Made by a program: the position numbers and the translations under genes
The notes under the pieces: generated by a model
What the model saw: the letters and a program-made list of their open reading frames with translations, nothing else
Databases searched by the model: none
What the model was told of the DNA's origin: nothing
Shown here: positions 13,844 through 16,549 of the stretch, piece after piece
Layout: the number at the start of each line of letters is the position of its first letter
Position numbering within the stretch: the first letter of the stretch is position 1
NCBI GenBank assembly: GCA_021845835.1
Contig: JAJZVE010000023.1
Coordinates: 1 to 16,549 of the forward strand
Direction of reading: 5' to 3'
From: Pseudomonadota bacterium
Lineage (GTDB): Bacteria; Pseudomonadota; Alphaproteobacteria; Acetobacterales; Acetobacteraceae
Length of the DNA: 16,549 bases

Positions 13844-15001
13844 ATGCACGATTTTGACGGCTACCATCGTCCGGATGGAAGTGTCGGTGTACGGAACCAC
13901 CTGCTGGTGCTCTCGCTGGGCGGGCTGACCGGCCCAACGGCACGTCGCGTCGGCTCCCTATTGGCCGGGGCAGTCACGGTTGCGATGCCCTACGGTTCCG
14001 GCCTGCTGAGCGAAGACCGCGCCGTGTTCGTCGCCGCCCTGATGCGACTTCCGGCACACCCGAATGTCGGGGCGACCGTGCTGATCGGGGACAATCCGCC
14101 GCTGATGGAGCAGGTGGCGGCGGCCGCGGAGCGGACCGGCAAACCCTGCGCTGCCTTTACACTGGATGCCTGCGGCCACGACGCGCTGACGCTTACCGAC
14201 CGAGCGCTGCGGGCCGGCGCCGCGCTCGCCCGGCAGATCTCCGGCTGCCGTCGCACGTCGGCACCGCTGTCGGCGCTCACGGTCGGCCTGGAATGCGGCC
14301 GGTCGGACCCCAGCTCCGGTCTCGTCGCCAATCCCCTGCTCGGGCTGGTGGCAGACCGGATGGTCGATGCGGGCGGACGGGCGATGATTGGTGAAACCAC
14401 CGAATGGCTCGGCGCCGAGCACTTGCTGGAGCGACGCGCCACGACCCCCGAGGTGGCGGCCGCGATCCACGCCGCTGCACTGCGGCGCGAACAGGCGGCG
14501 ATCGCGGCCGGGATCGACCTCACGGGCAACAATCCCGGCCCGACCAACATCGCGGCCGGCCTGTCCAGCATCGAGGAAAAATCCCTCGGCAATATCGCCA
14601 AAAGCGGGCATCGTCCGATCGTTGGCGTGCTGGGCTACGGACAGCCGCCACCGCAGCCGGGGATGTGGGTGATGGATGCGCCTGCCTACGCGCCCGAATC
14701 GCTGACCGGCTTCGTCATGGCCGGCGCTCAGGTGCTGCTCTTCACCACCGGCGTCGGCAACAGCTACGTCAGCGCGCTCGCACCGACGTTGAAGCTGAGC
14801 GCCAACCCCGTCACCTGCGCCGCACTGGCCCAGCAGCTCGATTTCGATGCCAGTTCCGTGTTTCGCGGCAACGAGGGGCCGGAGCAGGCAGCGGATCGGC
14901 TGCTGGCGGCTTTGCTGGAGACCGCATCCGGGCAGGCCACATGGGGCGAGATCCTCGGCGAAGGCAGCGAGATCGTCAGCCGTTTCGGTGCCGCGCTATG
15001 A
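13844..15001 (+). CDS. UxaA-family hydro-lyase, large subunit (altronate/galactarate dehydratase-like)
   Basis: This 385-aa protein matches the large domain of the UxaA/GarD/SuyB family, which removes water (or sulfite in SuyB) from sugar acids or sulfolactate. Family landmarks are FDGYHRPDGSVGVRN (4-18), GLECGRSDPSSGLVANPLLG (148-167), ETTEWLGAEHLLERRA (184-199), EKSLGNIAKSG (245-255), and LLFTTGVGNS with APTLKLSANP (298-322). Departures include GGLTG where relatives often have a Cys-Ser near residues 26-30, and CGRSD where CGGSD is usual, so the substrate may differ from altronate. The next gene encodes the small SAF-domain subunit and overlaps by ATGA. Cytoplasmic. The function is probably sugar-acid dehydration, feeding a 2-keto-3-deoxy sugar-acid pathway. 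Confidence 0.85.
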   Translation: MHDFDGYHRPDGSVGVRNHLLVLSLGGLTGPTARRVGSLLAGAVTVAMPYGSGLLSEDRAVFVAALMRLPAHPNVGATVLIGDNPPLMEQVAAAAERTGKPCAAFTLDACGHDALTLTDRALRAGAALARQISGCRRTSAPLSALTVGLECGRSDPSSGLVANPLLGLVADRMVDAGGRAMIGETTEWLGAEHLLERRATTPEVAAAIHAAALRREQAAIAAGIDLTGNNPGPTNIAAGLSSIEEKSLGNIAKSGHRPIVGVLGYGQPPPQPGMWVMDAPAYAPESLTGFVMAGAQVLLFTTGVGNSYVSALAPTLKLSANPVTCAALAQQLDFDASSVFRGNEGPEQAADRLLAALLETASGQATWGEILGEGSEIVSRFGAAL

Positions 15002-15318
15002 GCGCCGGGACAACGTTGCCGGTCGATGCGATTCGGCTGACGCCGCAGGACACCGTCGCGACGGTACTACGGCCGATCGCCGCGGGCGAGCACGTGCGCG
15101 TGCGATGCGGCACAGAGGTCGTGCCAACACTGGCAACGGAGGCCGTGCCGCTTTGCCACAAGCTCAGCCTCGTGCCGCACCGGCCGGGCGAGGCTGTGCG
15201 CAAATACGGTGAAGTGATCGGCGAGGCGACGATGCTGATCGCGTCTGGCGCGCACGTGCATGTCCACAACATGCGAAGCCGCAGGGGCCGCGGGACCGCG
15301 CCCGGTCCCGCGGGCTGA
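14998..15318 (+). CDS. UxaA-family hydro-lyase, small SAF-domain subunit
   Basis: This 106-aa protein matches the N-terminal SAF domain of altronate and galactarate dehydratases and the small subunit of split enzymes. Recognisable elements are DTVATVLRPIAAGEHV (18-33), HKLSLV (54-59), GEAVRKYGEVIGEAT (64-78) and the ending GAHVHVHNM (84-92), which supplies conserved histidines. Its ATG overlaps the TGA of the large subunit (ATGA), so the two are translated together as a split UxaA. The order large-then-small is reversed relative to fused UxaA and to suyAB. The last codons lie inside a strong hairpin and encode an Arg/Gly/Pro tail. Confidence 0.85.
   Translation: MSAGTTLPVDAIRLTPQDTVATVLRPIAAGEHVRVRCGTEVVPTLATEAVPLCHKLSLVPHRPGEAVRKYGEVIGEATMLIASGAHVHVHNMRSRRGRGTAPGPAG
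15288..15313 (+). terminator. Strong hairpin over the 3' end of the small-subunit gene
   Basis: A perfect 11-bp stem, CCGCGGGACCG with CGGTCCCGCGG, closes a 4-nt loop (15299-15302) and ends 2 nt before the TGA. No T-run follows, so intrinsic termination is uncertain; 3'-end protection of the message is the alternative. Confidence 0.45.
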
Positions 15319-15425
15319 CCACTCCGCTGCCCCCGGCACTGCGATCCCAGACCGCCGCCGCGAGACCTGGACGCCGCCGGATTTCCCGGATCCGACTAGG
15401 ATCGCGAGTTTCCCGGCAGGTATTC

Positions 15426-15453
15426 CGGTGCCCCGCATACAAAAAGGGCACCG
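15426..15453 (+). terminator. Candidate terminator after the UxaA-family genes
   Basis: An 8-bp stem, CGGTGCCC with GGGCACCG, flanks a 12-nt A-rich loop and is followed by CGTTCTTC. It is in a gene-free stretch (15319-15481) between the small-subunit gene and the IS. The trailing T-rich bases are short, so this is only a candidate. Confidence 0.35.
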
Positions 15454-15481
15454 CGTTCTTCAGGGCGGCAGGCGGTGGCTT

Positions 15482-15505
15482 TAGTCTTACTGTGTCATAA
15501 GACTA
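15482..15505. repeat. 8-bp perfect inverted repeat at the apparent IS end
   Basis: TAGTCTTA (15482-15489) and TAAGACTA (15498-15505) are perfect reverse complements around CTGTGTCA. This lies about 105 bp beyond the transposase stop, where the IS terminus is expected. It may be the terminal inverted repeat together with flanking sequence, or a fortuitous palindrome across the junction. The other end is outside the window. Confidence 0.4.
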
Positions 15506-16549
15506 TCCTGCGTGTGGCCCGCTGGCAGCATGGGCATCGCGGCAAGGTTCTTGCGATGGCGCGCGCTATTGCGACCCGGACAGATGTGATCGAGGTCGGG
15601 ACATGACGTTCAGGTCGGATCGGGGGATCCGCGGGGTCGATAACCGTTGGGAAGGCGATGTTCTTGGATGAGAAGGGTGTCGCGTGGTCCTGAGGGGGGA
15701 ATCGCTCCCCGTTCGGAGAGGAGGAATCCGTAGGCGGCGATGCACAGCGTGGCGTGATGGTGAAAGCCACGCCACCCTCGTCCCTCGTAATGGCCAAGCC
15801 CAAGTTCCTGCTTGAGGTCCTGGTAATCCCGCTCGATCCTCCAGCGCAGCTTGGCGGCGTTCACCAGTGCGGGCCGGCTGATGTTGGGAGGCAGCGTGGA
15901 CAGAAAGTATTTCGTCGGCTCGGCTTCGCCCGCGGGCCATTCGATCAGGCACCATTCCTCGGGGCGCGGCGTGGCGCGCTGATAATCGCGATGCGCCGGG
16001 CGGACCCGCACGGCGGCAAACCGCGAAGCGAGTTTGGTGTTGGTCCCTTCGCGCCAGGTGACCCGCCGCCACGCCTTTTTGGGAAGATCGAGCGCCAGTT
16101 GCCTGGCCGAGATCGGCTGATGCGCTCCGTCACGACGGATCGCTGACGTCGGACGACCGCGCCCGCTCCATGGCTTCGGCGGCAGCGGTTCCATCCCGGG
16201 CGGCCACAGGCTGGTGGTGGACTGGATGCCGACGGCATAGGCGAGGCCGAGTTCTGTGATGCCATCACGGAAGTCGGTGTCGTTGCCGTATCCCGCGTCG
16301 GCCAGCACGACCGCAGCGTCGATCCCGGCCGCGCGGGCGGCACGCAGTTGGTCAAGCGCGATCTGCGGCTTGGTCTGGAACACGACATCATCGGGCACGC
16401 CCGCCTGCGCGCGCCGGTCGGGGTCATCGACCCACTCATGCGGCAGATACAGGCGATAGGCGATCGGCAGGCTGGCATGATCGTTGGCGGCCGATAGGCT
16501 CACCGCAACCTGGCAGTTGTCCTGCTTGCCGAGCTGTCCGCAGTACTGC
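15486..16549 (-). mobile_element. IS701-family insertion sequence, partial
   Basis: The element includes a transposase cut by the window edge and about 110-125 bp of non-coding sequence after its stop. The inner boundary is placed near the palindrome at 15482-15505 but is not proven, because the opposite terminal repeat is not available for comparison. It marks the right limit of the catabolic locus. Confidence 0.6.
15610..16549 (-). CDS. IS701-family transposase (N-terminus outside window)
   Basis: 312 C-terminal residues are visible, ending at the TGA at 15610-15612; a GTG at 16503 is internal because the frame continues upstream as QYCGQLGKQDNCQVAVSLS to the edge. Family features are LPHEWVDDPDRR, PDDVVFQTKPQIALDQL, the second catalytic aspartate in VLADAGYGND, and the catalytic glutamate in RDYQDLKQELGLGHYEGR. 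The first aspartate lies beyond the window. RGFHHHATLCIAAYGFLLSERG is the usual C-terminal block. The visible frame has no stop or frameshift, so the enzyme may be active. Confidence 0.9.
   Translation of the reverse strand, partial: QYCGQLGKQDNCQVAVSLSAANDHASLPIAYRLYLPHEWVDDPDRRAQAGVPDDVVFQTKPQIALDQLRAARAAGIDAAVVLADAGYGNDTDFRDGITELGLAYAVGIQSTTSLWPPGMEPLPPKPWSGRGRPTSAIRRDGAHQPISARQLALDLPKKAWRRVTWREGTNTKLASRFAAVRVRPAHRDYQRATPRPEEWCLIEWPAGEAEPTKYFLSTLPPNISRPALVNAAKLRWRIERDYQDLKQELGLGHYEGRGWRGFHHHATLCIAAYGFLLSERGAIPPSGPRDTLLIQEHRLPNGYRPRGSPDPT

Noticed and set aside
13844..15318. Identification as sulfolactate sulfo-lyase SuyAB
   Set aside because: The UxaA family match does not separate the activities, the subunit order is reversed relative to suyAB, and no other sulfolactate genes are seen.

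Overview
The window is GC-rich, densely packed DNA that looks like an alphaproteobacterium. Acetobacteraceae or a relative is a guess from gene content and the IS701-type transposase, not a demonstrated assignment. It reads as a catabolic accessory locus: two sugar-type ABC transporters, an MFS carboxylate-type carrier, three formylglycine-type sulfatases, a LacI-family regulator and a split UxaA-family dehydratase. It is bounded on the right by an insertion sequence. No tRNA, rRNA or CRISPR array was seen.

Layout on the minus strand, right to left. Operon C (promoter at about 13550-13578) runs sulfatase 3, MFS carrier, LacI regulator, sulfatase 2. Next come a plus-strand gene of uncertain, YdcF-like fold (7386-8048) and the divergent sulfatase 1 (5833-7323). 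Operon B (promoter at about 5662-5690) encodes a CUT2 (ribose-type) ABC importer: permease, binding protein, single-domain ATPase. Operon A (promoter at about 2463-2491) encodes a CUT1 (maltose-type) importer: Tat-type binding protein, first permease and the first codons of a second permease cut by the window edge. On the plus strand at the right, 13844-15318 holds the large and small (SAF) subunits of a UxaA-family lyase, followed by hairpins and the IS.

The main signal is regulatory. Promoters A, B and C each carry a pair of 14-bp LacI-family operators fitting TGRAARCGYTBYCA, overlapping a TTGACA -35 box and the expected -10 position. The simplest inference is that the LacI protein of operon C controls its own operon and both ABC transporters. 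Promoters A and B are also near-copies of one 75-bp cassette (65 of 75 bases identical by hand alignment), although the genes behind them are unrelated. In each, the cassette ends in a perfect GGAGG Shine-Dalgarno and a short ORF starting (V/M)SGYRR. The stop codon of that ORF overlaps the start codon of the first transporter gene. This pair of matched leader ORFs appears not to be a standard annotated feature.

Working model (inference): a small sulfate ester of a sugar or sugar acid is imported by the ABC and/or MFS carriers and desulfated in the cytoplasm, because none of the three sulfatases has a visible signal peptide. The carbon skeleton would then pass through the UxaA-type dehydratase. 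The actual substrate cannot be read from the sequence.
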